NCBI GenBank assembly: GCA_002401155.1
Contig: NVSG01000002.1
Location: 125,023 to 189,022 of the forward strand
DNA from: Hyphomicrobiales bacterium
GTDB lineage: Bacteria > Pseudomonadota > Alphaproteobacteria > Rhizobiales > Rhizobiaceae
Direction: 5' to 3'
DNA: 64,000 nt
Shown here: piece by piece, positions 7,925 through 16,300 of the stretch
How the letters are laid out: each line of letters starts with the position of its first letter
Position numbering within the stretch: the stretch's first letter is position 1
Notes under the pieces: generated by a model
The model's input: only the letters and a program-made list of their open reading frames with translations
What the model was told of the DNA's origin: nothing
Databases searched by the model: none
Position numbers and translations under genes: made by a program

Positions 7925-9895
7925 ATGCCGGAAATTAAGTGTGGGCGAGTGCAATGTTGGGGATTTGGTTTGTTGTTTTATAAAGTTTTTGGTCGCGGTT
8001 CTGCGGCGGGGTCGTTGAAATCAGGTAATGGCGCGCGCGCGTCCAGTGGGAGATTGGCGTTGGTTGCTGCCTTGCTGGGTTTTGTGGTTTTTGCCATATC
8101 CAGTTTGGCCAATCCGGAGCGGGCTCTGGCGATTGATTGTACCGGCATTCCTCATCATGAGGTTGGTGTAGGCAATGAGACATTTTTCTTCAATGGGGAT
8201 ACGGGAACCTGCGCTACCCAAACCAGCGGGGGTGTTGCTCCGGCAAATGGGTTTCGATGGTACGCCCACTATCTTACCTTTGGTGCTAGCGCTCCATTTT
8301 ACGGTACTTTTGGCATATGGGCCAATTGTGCCTTAACTGCTTCTTCCGGGCCAGCAGCGGTAGGTTTTCAAATTATCCCGGGGAGTTGTGCTAGCGGGCC
8401 AGCCTTAGCTAAAACAGTTACTAGTGGTACTTATGATCTTGAATGGACAGTGACCGAAACTGTTGGTCAGGGCGGTACTTCCTATGTGGTGAAAATAAAT
8501 GTTACCACAGATTTAACTTTTCTTTCCGAAAAATTCACTATCAATAGCATGAGCATTACAGGTGGTGTTTTTGATGCGCCGAGTGTGACAATTTCCGGCG
8601 TGCCTGCCAATGTTGACGATGTGACGCCATTTAATATTACGATGCAGTTCACCGAAACTGTCACCGGTTTTACTCTGGCCGATATTGCGGTTGGCAATGG
8701 TGTTGCCTCCAACTTCGTTGCCGTAGATGGTGATACCTACACGGCAACCATTACACCCACGAATACGGGCCATCTGACGGTTACAATTGCAGCGGGTGCC
8801 GCGCAGGATGCCGCTGGCCTTGGTAATATTGCTGCATCTGCAACTGCTGTATCGATTATCACAAGCACCCAAGAAGTTATCGCAACTTTCATGCATAATC
8901 GCGCCTATCATATGTTGGCTAATCAGCCGCAGATTGGCGCCTTGCTGAGTGGCTCAAACCTTCGGGGCGGAGGTCCTTTGGGCTATCTGGAGGTGAATGG
9001 CAATGAGGGCGACCTAAGATTGTCCTTCGCCTCCAGCCTCAGCCGGTTGCAGAAAAAATCCGGTTCCGATGGGCGAATTGATAATGCGTTTCCGCTGGAG
9101 AGTGCCTCATCGAGCAATGGTGAAGCGCGTAATTTTGATATCTGGACCGAGGTTTACGGTTCTTCCTCAAGAATTGGTGATGCCAATAGCGATTTCTGGG
9201 TCGGTTATTTCGGGGCGCATTATTTCGTCTCGCCTGACTTCATTCTAGGTGCGTTGGTGCAGGTGGATTGGGCCAGTGAACATAACGAAGTTGCCAACAG
9301 TTCCGTTGAGGGCAGGGGCTGGATGATCGGGCCATATATCGCCGGGAAAATTCCGGGCAAGCGGCTTACCTATGAGGCGCGTATTGCATGGGGTCGTTCC
9401 GATAATGACATCACGCCAAGTGGCACCTATACGGATGAGTTTAAAACCGAGCGTGTGCTGGCCAGCGGCAAAATCTCCGGCAGCTACAGGATGGGCAGTT
9501 GGAATATGAAGCCTGCGGCTAGTATAGCGTGGTTTGAAGAGCAGCAAGAGGCCTATAGCGATAATCTAGGCAATCTTATTCCCAAGCAGACGGTTTCGCT
9601 TGGAGAGTTCAAGTTCGGCCCTGCCTTTACCTACGATATCCTGCTTGACGATGGCACGTTGGTGCAACCGGGCTTTGGTGTTTCGGGGGTAAAGAATTTC
9701 GGCATCAAAAGGGGCATTCTTACCCAAGGTGCCGTGCTTGGTTCTGACGATCTGCGCGCCAGACTGGATGGGGGGATTGCAATCACCAATCTGCTCGGCT
9801 GGCACCTTGCGTTTAGCGGTTTTTACGATGGTGTCGGGATTGATAATTACGAGGCTTATGGCGGCAGTGCCAAGCTGGTTATTCCGCTGAATTAG
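7925..9895 (+). CDS. Autotransporter (type Va-like) with Ig-like passenger domain
   Basis: A 656-residue secreted or surface protein. Order: a long charged N-terminus (1-43) before the hydrophobic core LALVAALLGFVVFAISSLA, cleaved after ALA near residue 69, reminiscent of the extended signal peptides of autotransporters; a Cys-containing passenger (70-215); a bacterial Ig-like domain (about 218-308) with the FTETVTGFTLADI block and the ITPTNTGHLTVTIAAGAAQD ending; a linker; and a C-terminal beta-barrel of about 260 residues (from FDIWTEVYGS, ending KLVIPLN). The barrel pattern of alternating aromatic residues fits the autotransporter superfamily, although the last residue is Asn, not the common Phe or Trp. 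No good Shine-Dalgarno precedes 7925; a downstream TTG start is possible. Function is probably adhesion; this is inference. Confidence 0.75.
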   Translation: MPEIKCGRVQCWGFGLLFYKVFGRGSAAGSLKSGNGARASSGRLALVAALLGFVVFAISSLANPERALAIDCTGIPHHEVGVGNETFFFNGDTGTCATQTSGGVAPANGFRWYAHYLTFGASAPFYGTFGIWANCALTASSGPAAVGFQIIPGSCASGPALAKTVTSGTYDLEWTVTETVGQGGTSYVVKINVTTDLTFLSEKFTINSMSITGGVFDAPSVTISGVPANVDDVTPFNITMQFTETVTGFTLADIAVGNGVASNFVAVDGDTYTATITPTNTGHLTVTIAAGAAQDAAGLGNIAASATAVSIITSTQEVIATFMHNRAYHMLANQPQIGALLSGSNLRGGGPLGYLEVNGNEGDLRLSFASSLSRLQKKSGSDGRIDNAFPLESASSSNGEARNFDIWTEVYGSSSRIGDANSDFWVGYFGAHYFVSPDFILGALVQVDWASEHNEVANSSVEGRGWMIGPYIAGKIPGKRLTYEARIAWGRSDNDITPSGTYTDEFKTERVLASGKISGSYRMGSWNMKPAASIAWFEEQQEAYSDNLGNLIPKQTVSLGEFKFGPAFTYDILLDDGTLVQPGFGVSGVKNFGIKRGILTQGAVLGSDDLRARLDGGIAITNLLGWHLAFSGFYDGVGIDNYEAYGGSAKLVIPLN

Positions 9896-9943
9896 GAATT
9901 AGGGAGGCCGATTGCAGGCCTCATCCTCTTCCAATTCGAATAT

Positions 9944-12319
9944 CTATTCCAGATTGCTGATTTCCGGCGGGACAAAGGCTGTCACCTTTGGTGGAGTCTT
10001 ATCGAAGCGTTCGAGTTCAACCAGACAGGTTAATGCGCCCGGGCCTTGTGCCAATTCAGAAGTTGGAAGGTCCGCCGTTAAACTGTTGGGGTTTCCGTGT
10101 TTGCAGCAATTGGGATCATTGCTCCAGTCCGGATCGTACCATGCCCCCGTTGCAAGCATCACCACGCCCTCGCGAACATTTGCATCAATTCTGGCAACCG
10201 AAAGGCACGCACCGCGGTCATTGAATAACCGCACCATATCGCCATCTTTGATTTTGCGTTTGGCCGCATCGGATGGGTTTATGTTGCAGGGTTCTCTGCC
10301 CTTGATTTTTCCAGCTTGGCTATGACTGCTTTGGTCGAGCTGGCTGTGGAGGCGTCTTGTGGGCTGATGAGAAACCAGGTGCAAAGGATGCTTGGCTGTA
10401 TTTTCAGAGCCGAGCCATTCGATTGGTTCGTTCCATACCGGATGCCCCGGAATATTCTTCAGATTAAACCCTGCGATTTCTTCGCTGAATATTTCAATGA
10501 GCCCGGAGGGTGTGCTCAAAGGATGAGCGGCTGGGTCTGAGCGGAATTCTTCGAGCAATACTTTCGGCTCAGCAGGAGAATCGAGTTTGAGGAAACCTGC
10601 CTTTTTGAATGCATCATAGTCGGGGAGGGAGTAGCCAAGGTTCTCGCCTCGCTCCTTCGTTTCGCGATAGAGTTCGCGCAGCCACTCATCCTCGTTACGG
10701 CCTTCGGTAAAGGCTTCCAAAAAGTCAGTTGTTGAATTGCTGAGAGGCTGCAAGCGGCTTGCAAGACCAGCAAAAATATCACGGTCATTGCGTGCCTCGC
10801 CAAAAGGTTCCGCGACCTTTTGAGTGGCAAAGAAATAGTCATCTCTGGATGATCCCGATAGATCATTGCGCTCCAGCGATACGGTCGTTGGAAAGACAAT
10901 ATCCGCATGGCGGGCAAGGGGTGTCCAGAACGGTTCGTTGACGATCACCGTTTCAACCTGCTGCCATGCGCGGCGCAGTCGATTGAGATCCTGATGATGA
11001 TGAAACGGATTGCCACCAGCCCAATAGACCAGACCGATATCCGGATAAATATATTCCTTGCCGTCATATTGAAACGGCTTGCCGGGGTTCAACAACATAT
11101 CGGCAATTCGCGCGACGGGGATGAACCGATCAACAGGGTTTTTCCCTGTTGGTAGTGCCGCCCACGGCAGGTGCACACGGTCACTGCCAATGCTACTGAC
11201 GGCAGAAAGTCCCAGTGCAAAACCTGTCCCCGGCTTACCGATGCCGCCAAGCATTGCGGCTAAAACAACAACCATCCAATAGGGTTGTTCGCCGTTTTGT
11301 TGCCGGGTTAGCGACCAGCTTACAGAAATCATTGTCAGTGTGTTTGCCATGCGGCGAGCAAGAGTGATAATTGAATCAGCACTAATGCCGGTAATGTTCT
11401 CAGCCCATTGAGCATTCTTCGGAACGCCATCGCTGGTGCCCATCAAATATGGCAAAAACGCCTCGAAACCCACGCAATATTTTTCAAGAAATGCCTGATC
11501 GTGCAAGCCTTCATCGACAAGTGTATGAGCTAAGGCCAGCATCATCGCCACATCGGTATTTGGCTTGATCGCAAGCCAATCCGCATCCAGCTCTTCCATA
11601 GTGTCAGGAGCGGAAGGGCTGATGCTGACAAATTCAACACCTGCTTTTTTGGCCGCCATCATATCGGAAGCCTGAGAGTGGTTACCGATGCCGCCCGGGT
11701 TTATCTGTGCGTTTCTAACCGGCATGCCACCGAAGGCGACAACTAATTTTGCACCTTCTGCAATCGAACGCCACGATGTGTGCTCCAGCAAAAGCTTGTT
11801 TAGGGAGCCGGCCACATGAGGCATGATGACTTCAGCCGCTGCGTAGCTGTAGGTGTTTCGAGATGAAGTAAAGCCGCCGAAAAGATTTAAAAATCGCCGC
11901 ATCTGGCTTTGCGCATGGTGAAAACGGCCAGCACTGGCCCAGCCATAGGAGCCTGCGTAAATGCCTTCATTGCCTCGTTCGTCGCGAACACGGGCAAGTT
12001 CGCTAGCGGCTAGATCGAGTGCAAAATCCCATTCAACAGCAACAAAACTATCATTGCCGCGCCGGGTTCTATCGCTTGCTTTTCCGTGTTCCAGAAAACC
12101 ACATCGCACCATCGGTTTAACGATGCGGCAGGGACCGTCGCGAGTTTCCAACATGGCATCACCGATAGGCGATGGATCAGTGTCCTCTTCAAACCCATGC
12201 AGAGCCACCGGCTTGCCACTGTCCATTTCAATCCGGTAAGTGCCCCAATGCGCTGAGGCGATCGGCATTTTCGATAATTCATCAGAGCTTTTGATGCTAT
12301 TGCTTTTTATGATTGTCAT
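9944..12319 (-). CDS. Molybdopterin oxidoreductase, BisC/TorA/DMSO-reductase type
   Basis: About 791 residues with the molybdenum bis-MGD oxidoreductase layout of the S- or N-oxide reductase branch. The block SYGWASAGRFHHAQ (near residue 124) contains the Ser that ligates Mo in DMSO reductase, and no N-terminal FeS cysteine motif is present. Later motifs are WAGGNPFHHHQDLNRL and the C-terminal molybdopterin-binding domain with HPLHLVSHQPTRRLHSQLD and GVVMLATGAWYDP. No Tat signal is visible, so it should be cytoplasmic like BisC (biotin sulfoxide or methionine sulfoxide reduction). It follows the Lrp/AsnC gene by about 110 bases on the same strand. The TTG at 12337 is an alternative start. Exact substrate cannot be read from the sequence. 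Confidence 0.83.
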   Translation of the reverse strand: MTIIKSNSIKSSDELSKMPIASAHWGTYRIEMDSGKPVALHGFEEDTDPSPIGDAMLETRDGPCRIVKPMVRCGFLEHGKASDRTRRGNDSFVAVEWDFALDLAASELARVRDERGNEGIYAGSYGWASAGRFHHAQSQMRRFLNLFGGFTSSRNTYSYAAAEVIMPHVAGSLNKLLLEHTSWRSIAEGAKLVVAFGGMPVRNAQINPGGIGNHSQASDMMAAKKAGVEFVSISPSAPDTMEELDADWLAIKPNTDVAMMLALAHTLVDEGLHDQAFLEKYCVGFEAFLPYLMGTSDGVPKNAQWAENITGISADSIITLARRMANTLTMISVSWSLTRQQNGEQPYWMVVVLAAMLGGIGKPGTGFALGLSAVSSIGSDRVHLPWAALPTGKNPVDRFIPVARIADMLLNPGKPFQYDGKEYIYPDIGLVYWAGGNPFHHHQDLNRLRRAWQQVETVIVNEPFWTPLARHADIVFPTTVSLERNDLSGSSRDDYFFATQKVAEPFGEARNDRDIFAGLASRLQPLSNSTTDFLEAFTEGRNEDEWLRELYRETKERGENLGYSLPDYDAFKKAGFLKLDSPAEPKVLLEEFRSDPAAHPLSTPSGLIEIFSEEIAGFNLKNIPGHPVWNEPIEWLGSENTAKHPLHLVSHQPTRRLHSQLDQSSHSQAGKIKGREPCNINPSDAAKRKIKDGDMVRLFNDRGACLSVARIDANVREGVVMLATGAWYDPDWSNDPNCCKHGNPNSLTADLPTSELAQGPGALTCLVELERFDKTPPKVTAFVPPEISNLE

Positions 12320-12431
12320 TTCAACAAGATAGACCAAATGCGCGATAGGATAATATTAAAATATGCGGAGATTTGAAATTTTTTCTCGATTATCGGCGAA
12401 ATATGATGGATTTACGCATTAGTCATCCACA

Positions 12432-12899
12432 TTAATCATCCAATGGAACCGACATCCCCGTTTTGGCCCGACCCATAACAACCGATGTGCGAAAGCGCTT
12501 TATGTTGGAATCTCTAAAAAACATCCGGTGTGTCAGTTTTTCAAAATCATCCATGTCCTTGGCCAAGGCAATCAGGGCAAAATCCGCTTCGCCCGTAATA
12601 TAATAGCATTGTTGAATCTGGGGTTCCTCGCGCGCCTTCCTGCGAAACGCATCAACCTGATCAACACGTTCACGCTCAAGCTCAACCATTATCAGGAATG
12701 TCATATTATAGCCGACAGCTTCCGGCGAAATCTGCGCGGTCTCTTTGCTAATGACACCAATGGTTTTTAGATGCTTGATACGGCGTTGTACCGTGGCAAC
12801 CGAGAGGCCAGTATCATAGGCGATGGTCTCTAACCTCACGCGGGCATCGTCTTGTAAAAACTGTAGAATTTTTCTGTCGGTATCTTTTAACTCTTCCAT
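12432..12899 (-). CDS. Lrp/AsnC family transcriptional regulator
   Basis: A 155-residue regulator with an N-terminal winged helix-turn-helix (LKDTDRKILQFLQDDARVRL through TVQRRIKHLKTIGVI, residues 3-50) and a C-terminal RAM ligand-binding domain (ITGEADFALIALAKDM near 100). Such proteins sense amino acids and often control divergent transport or catabolic operons; an AsnC/Lrp member is typical of ectoine degradation clusters. It is divergent from the ABC-transporter operon starting at 13099, with 199 bases between, so it is the likely local regulator of that operon and perhaps of the molybdoenzyme behind it. AAGGAG precedes the ATG at good spacing. Confidence 0.9.
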   Translation of the reverse strand: MEELKDTDRKILQFLQDDARVRLETIAYDTGLSVATVQRRIKHLKTIGVISKETAQISPEAVGYNMTFLIMVELERERVDQVDAFRRKAREEPQIQQCYYITGEADFALIALAKDMDDFEKLTHRMFFRDSNIKRFRTSVVMGRAKTGMSVPLDD

Positions 12900-13098
12900 G
12901 GAAAACTCCTTTTACTCGAAAACAGCCATATAGCATTGTTGCGGTATTTCAATCAGATTTTCCGATTTTATGAGATATTTAGTCATAAAACCGGTTCAGT
13001 ATGACATTTGAATTCGGTTTAACCCGTTAACATGAAGTCTGGCTGATAGCCTCGTTAGGCTGGGGGACAGTGACGTTCCCATGGGAGGAGAATTGAAT

Positions 13099-13146
13099 AT
13101 GACATTATCGAGCCTCATGCTTTCGGGAATTTTGGTCGATGAATAA
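13099..13146 (+). CDS. 15-codon leader ORF overlapping the ABC ATPase start
   Basis: ATG to TAA encoding MTLSSLMLSGILVDE, preceded by GGGAGGAGAA at ideal spacing, a stronger ribosome site than the ATPase gene has of its own. Its last codons overlap the ATPase ATG (13139), so translation of the transporter is likely coupled to the leader. It is Leu/Ser-rich, but no attenuator hairpins are evident. Too short for the ORF track. Confidence 0.5.
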   Translation: MTLSSLMLSGILVDE

Positions 13147-13912
13147 GATCATCGAATTTCAGGGTGTGTCGAAATCTTTCGGTGATTTGCAAGTGCTTGA
13201 AAACCTGAATTTGCATGTTATGAGCGGCGAAAAACTCGCACTTATTGGTCCCAGTGGTTCTGGAAAAACGACCATCCTGCGCATCCTGATGACCCTTGAA
13301 CCAATTGATAGCGGTATTGTCATGGTGGATGGGGATTATTTGTGGCATCAAAAAACCGACAATAAGCTTGAGCCTGCCAGCGAGAAACACCTGCACAAAA
13401 TGCGCCAAAACATTTGCATGGTGTTTCAGCAATTCAATCTTTTTCCGCATCTGACGGTGGTCGATAATATCGTGCAGCCGCAGGTTCTTATCAAAAAATC
13501 CAACAAGAATGACGCGCTTAACAAGGCAGAGGAACTTCTGGCGCTTGTTGGTCTTGAGGGGAAAGAATCCCAATATCCGCATCAACTTTCGGGCGGCCAG
13601 CAGCAGCGCGTTGCGATTGCCAGAGCCTTGGCGATGGACCCGAAAATCATGCTGTTTGACGAGGTCACATCGGCGCTTGATCCGGAATTGGTCGATGAGG
13701 TTCTAACCGTCCTGCACCAGCTGGCCGAGAGCACCGACACCACCATGCTGACCGTCACCCACGAGATGAATTTTGCCCGCGATTTTGCCGACCGTGTTCT
13801 TTTCTTTGATAAAGGAAAAATCGTTGAATCCGGTCCTCCCGACATGATTTTCACCAATCCCAAAGAAGCCCGAACTAGGGATTTCTTGAAGAATTTTATC
13901 GGAAAAATTTAA
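13139..13912 (+). CDS. Amino-acid-type ABC transporter ATPase, EhuA-like
   Basis: A 257-residue ATPase of the polar amino acid (GlnQ/HisP) family, which also includes EhuA of the ectoine importer. Walker A is GPSGSGKTT, the Q-loop VFQQFNLFPHL, signature LSGGQQQR, Walker B IMLFDEVTSALD and the H-loop VTHEM. An insertion (about residues 68-83, HQKTDNKLEPASEKH) before the Q-loop resembles that of EhuA-type ATPases. It is the first full gene of a seven-gene operon and energises the two permeases that follow. Its ATG lies in the leader ORF. Confidence 0.9.
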   Translation: MNKIIEFQGVSKSFGDLQVLENLNLHVMSGEKLALIGPSGSGKTTILRILMTLEPIDSGIVMVDGDYLWHQKTDNKLEPASEKHLHKMRQNICMVFQQFNLFPHLTVVDNIVQPQVLIKKSNKNDALNKAEELLALVGLEGKESQYPHQLSGGQQQRVAIARALAMDPKIMLFDEVTSALDPELVDEVLTVLHQLAESTDTTMLTVTHEMNFARDFADRVLFFDKGKIVESGPPDMIFTNPKEARTRDFLKNFIGKI

Positions 13913-13989
13913 CGATAAGAGGGAGGGGCAACAACAAAAATCAATCGAAAATACCAAAAAAAAGCAACTTAAGAGGAGTGAACAAAACA

Positions 13990-14841
13990 ATGTTAAAAAA
14001 TAAATTTTCCAAAGCGATAGCACCCATTATGTTGGGCGTTATGGCGCTGACAATATCTTCGGGCAGCGTCTTTGCTGATACTCTGGAGAAACTCAGAAAA
14101 CAGGGTTACGCGACCGTAGCTGTTGCCAATGAACCACCTTATAGCGACATCAAGGGCGATGGCTATGTCAGTGGCGCAGCACCCGATGTTGCTCGCGCAG
14201 TTATGAAAAAACTCGGCGTTCCTGAGCTAAAAGCCAAAGTGGTTTCCTACGGATCGATGATCCCGGCCCTGATGGCGCGCCGTGTTGATATGGCTACATC
14301 GGGACTTTACATCAAACCAAAGCGGTGTGAATCAATCATCTATTCAGAGCCTGATCTGTGCGGCGCCGAGGCATTTGCGGTTGCCAAAGGCAATCCTTTC
14401 AACATCAAGACATATGAAGACATTGGCAAAAACCCGAAGGTCACCATGACCACCTGTGCCGGTTGTGCCGAGGAAGCATACGCCCTTGAAAGAGGTGTTT
14501 CGCCGGATCAAATCAAGGTATTTACTGATCCGCCAAGCGGCATCAAAATGCTGCAACAGGGCCGCGTCAATGTCTTTGCATTGTCAGGACTTGGAACAAA
14601 AAATCTTCTTGAGAAAATGAATGATCCTAACCTTGAACTCGTCATGCCCGTAACAGGCGTTCCGATGGGGTGTGCCGGTGCTGCTTTCAATTCCGAAGAT
14701 ACAGCCTTCCGGGCCGCCTACGATAAAGCCCTAAAAGAACTCAAAGAAAGCGGCGAATTCGCCAAAATCATTGAGCCTTATGGTTTTTCAACCGCAGCAA
14801 CATTGAGCGTCAAACGCGACGACTTCTGCCCGGGCAACTAG
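13990..14841 (+). CDS. Periplasmic solute-binding protein, EhuB-like (family 3)
   Basis: A 283-residue binding protein with a signal peptide ending SGSVFA (cleavage near residue 30). The mature protein follows the ectoine-binding EhuB plan: VAVANEPPY at the start of lobe 1, YIKPKRCESIIYSEPD with the ligand-clamping Arg near residue 105, and PSGIKMLQQGRVNVFAL in lobe 2, ending in a PYGF block and a Cys-containing tail. Several extra cysteines (RCES, LCGAE, CAGCAEE, GCAG, FCPG) are unusual for a binding protein and may form disulfides. The ATG at 13990 has AGAGGAG upstream; the track's GTG at 13978 overlaps that site. Ligand may be ectoine-like or another cyclic or diamino acid. Confidence 0.85.
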   Translation: MLKNKFSKAIAPIMLGVMALTISSGSVFADTLEKLRKQGYATVAVANEPPYSDIKGDGYVSGAAPDVARAVMKKLGVPELKAKVVSYGSMIPALMARRVDMATSGLYIKPKRCESIIYSEPDLCGAEAFAVAKGNPFNIKTYEDIGKNPKVTMTTCAGCAEEAYALERGVSPDQIKVFTDPPSGIKMLQQGRVNVFALSGLGTKNLLEKMNDPNLELVMPVTGVPMGCAGAAFNSEDTAFRAAYDKALKELKESGEFAKIIEPYGFSTAATLSVKRDDFCPGN

Positions 14842-14858
14842 GCTCAATCTCAGCCACG

Positions 14859-14890
14859 TAATACTGCTCCCATTTTGGGGAGCAGTATTA
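14859..14890 (+). other. 13-bp perfect hairpin between binding-protein and permease genes
   Basis: TAATACTGCTCCC and GGGAGCAGTATTA pair perfectly around ATTTTG, followed by TTCTCAGG rather than a U-tract. Such hairpins commonly protect or partly terminate the mRNA after the binding-protein gene, giving it higher expression than the permeases. Confidence 0.8.
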
Positions 14891-14905
14891 TTCTCAGGTG
14901 ACATA

Positions 14906-15574
14906 ATGAACGAAGTTCTGACCTTTAGCCCGATCCTTATCGAGGGAACCATAACTACGATTGAGCTGACAATTGCCAGCGCGATCGTAGCGTTGCTGAT
15001 TTCGTTCATCGTCGGATTGGCCCGTTTTTCCAGACATCGGTTTGTTAGATGGACTGCCGTCGTTTATCTCGAATTTTTCCGTGGAACCTCGGCAATCGTG
15101 CAGATGTTTTTCATGTATTACGTGCTGCCGTTATTGGGGGTAAATCTATCGCCACTGCTAGCAGGAGTTATCGCCTGCGGTCTGAATATCGGTGCTTACG
15201 GATCAGAAATTGTTCGTGCTGCGGTGCAGTCCATCGGGCGTCCGCAACACGAGGCCGCGATCTCTCTAAATTATAACAGCTACCAGCTCTATCGTTATGT
15301 GTTGATACCGCAGGCGATCCCGATGATGATCCCAACCTTTGGAAACCTGCTGATAGAATTGTTGAAACTTACCGCCGTCGCATCGCTAATTACCATTTCC
15401 GATCTGACTTTCATGGCGCAAATTATCCGGGTTCAAACAGCTCTGACGCTCGAACCATTCCTGGTCATTCTGGTTATCTATTTCGCCATTTCCTCCATTC
15501 TTATCGCCATGACAAACCTGATTGCAAAGAAATTTTCCAAGGGCCGTAACACGATGCAAGCGGGGGGGAATTAG
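14906..15574 (+). CDS. ABC transporter permease, EhuC-like
   Basis: A 222-residue inner-membrane permease of the HisMQ family with about five membrane segments, beginning TTIELTIASAIVALLISFIVGL. The EAA loop reads EAAISLNYNSYQLYRYVLIPQAIPMMIP, which docks the ATPase. Paired with the next gene it should form the heterodimeric channel of the importer. AGGTG stands 5 bases before the ATG. Three-base spacing to the next gene shows tight coupling. Confidence 0.9.
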   Translation: MNEVLTFSPILIEGTITTIELTIASAIVALLISFIVGLARFSRHRFVRWTAVVYLEFFRGTSAIVQMFFMYYVLPLLGVNLSPLLAGVIACGLNIGAYGSEIVRAAVQSIGRPQHEAAISLNYNSYQLYRYVLIPQAIPMMIPTFGNLLIELLKLTAVASLITISDLTFMAQIIRVQTALTLEPFLVILVIYFAISSILIAMTNLIAKKFSKGRNTMQAGGN

Positions 15575-15576
15575 CC

Positions 15577-16239
15577 ATGGAATGGAGTTGGACTGTTGTT
15601 CTGGACGTCATGCCCAAAATGCTTGCGGGGTTGGTCATCACGATTCAGGCAACGTTTATCGGAGCCATCCTTGCCTATGTTTTAGGCTTGATGCTAGCCA
15701 TTTTAAAAATGTCGAAATCAAAACCATTGGCGTTTAGCGTTTATTGGTCGTCGGAATTTGTTCGCCGAACACCCCTGCTGGTTCAGCTATATTTCCTGTT
15801 TTATGTGCTCCCCGATTTTGGGATATTTCTTGAACCATTCACCGCGGGTGTTCTCGGGCTTGGCATTCACTTCAGCACCTACACATCCGAGGTGTTCAGA
15901 GCCGGAATTGAAAATGTCCCCAAAGGACAATGGGAAGCCGCTAAATCCCTCAATTACACGCCTTACCAGACCATGCGATATGTTATCCTGCCTCAGGCCA
16001 TCCCGCCAATGATCCCGCCCTTGGCTAATTATCTGATCACCATGTTTAAAGAGACCCCCTTATTGGCGGCGATCACTGTGGTTGAATTGTTCAATGCGGC
16101 GAACATTTACAGCAACAGTAATTACAAGTATTTAGAGCCGATGACTCTGGTGGGCGTGTTTTTCCTTCTGGTATCTGTTCCTGCCGCAATCGCTGCCAAT
16201 CGGTTGGAGCAAAAATTCAAACCGGAAGAGGTGAGATAA
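15577..16239 (+). CDS. ABC transporter permease, EhuD-like
   Basis: A 220-residue HisMQ-type permease, the partner of the preceding one. It has the same organisation: an N-terminal helix (MLAGLVITIQATFIGAILAYVLGL), the RRTPLLVQLYFLFYVLP segment and an EAA loop EAAKSLNYTPYQTMRYVILPQ. The last helix is followed by a short cytoplasmic tail. It starts two bases after the previous stop. Confidence 0.9.
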   Translation: MEWSWTVVLDVMPKMLAGLVITIQATFIGAILAYVLGLMLAILKMSKSKPLAFSVYWSSEFVRRTPLLVQLYFLFYVLPDFGIFLEPFTAGVLGLGIHFSTYTSEVFRAGIENVPKGQWEAAKSLNYTPYQTMRYVILPQAIPPMIPPLANYLITMFKETPLLAAITVVELFNAANIYSNSNYKYLEPMTLVGVFFLLVSVPAAIAANRLEQKFKPEEVR

Positions 16240-16245
16240 ATTCAC

Positions 16246-16293
16246 ATGGCTGAGATTCATCTATCCGACTTACCAATTAACATCATGCGTTAG
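16246..16293 (+). CDS. 15-codon mini-ORF before the PLP lyase
   Basis: ATG to TAG encoding MAEIHLSDLPINIMR, with AGAGGTGAGA about 10 bases upstream. It lies in the only sizeable gap of the operon, just before a PLP-enzyme start that lacks a clear ribosome site, so it could couple translation or be the relic of a lost gene. Coding status is unproven. Confidence 0.3.
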   Translation: MAEIHLSDLPINIMR

Positions 16294-16300
16294 ATTACAA

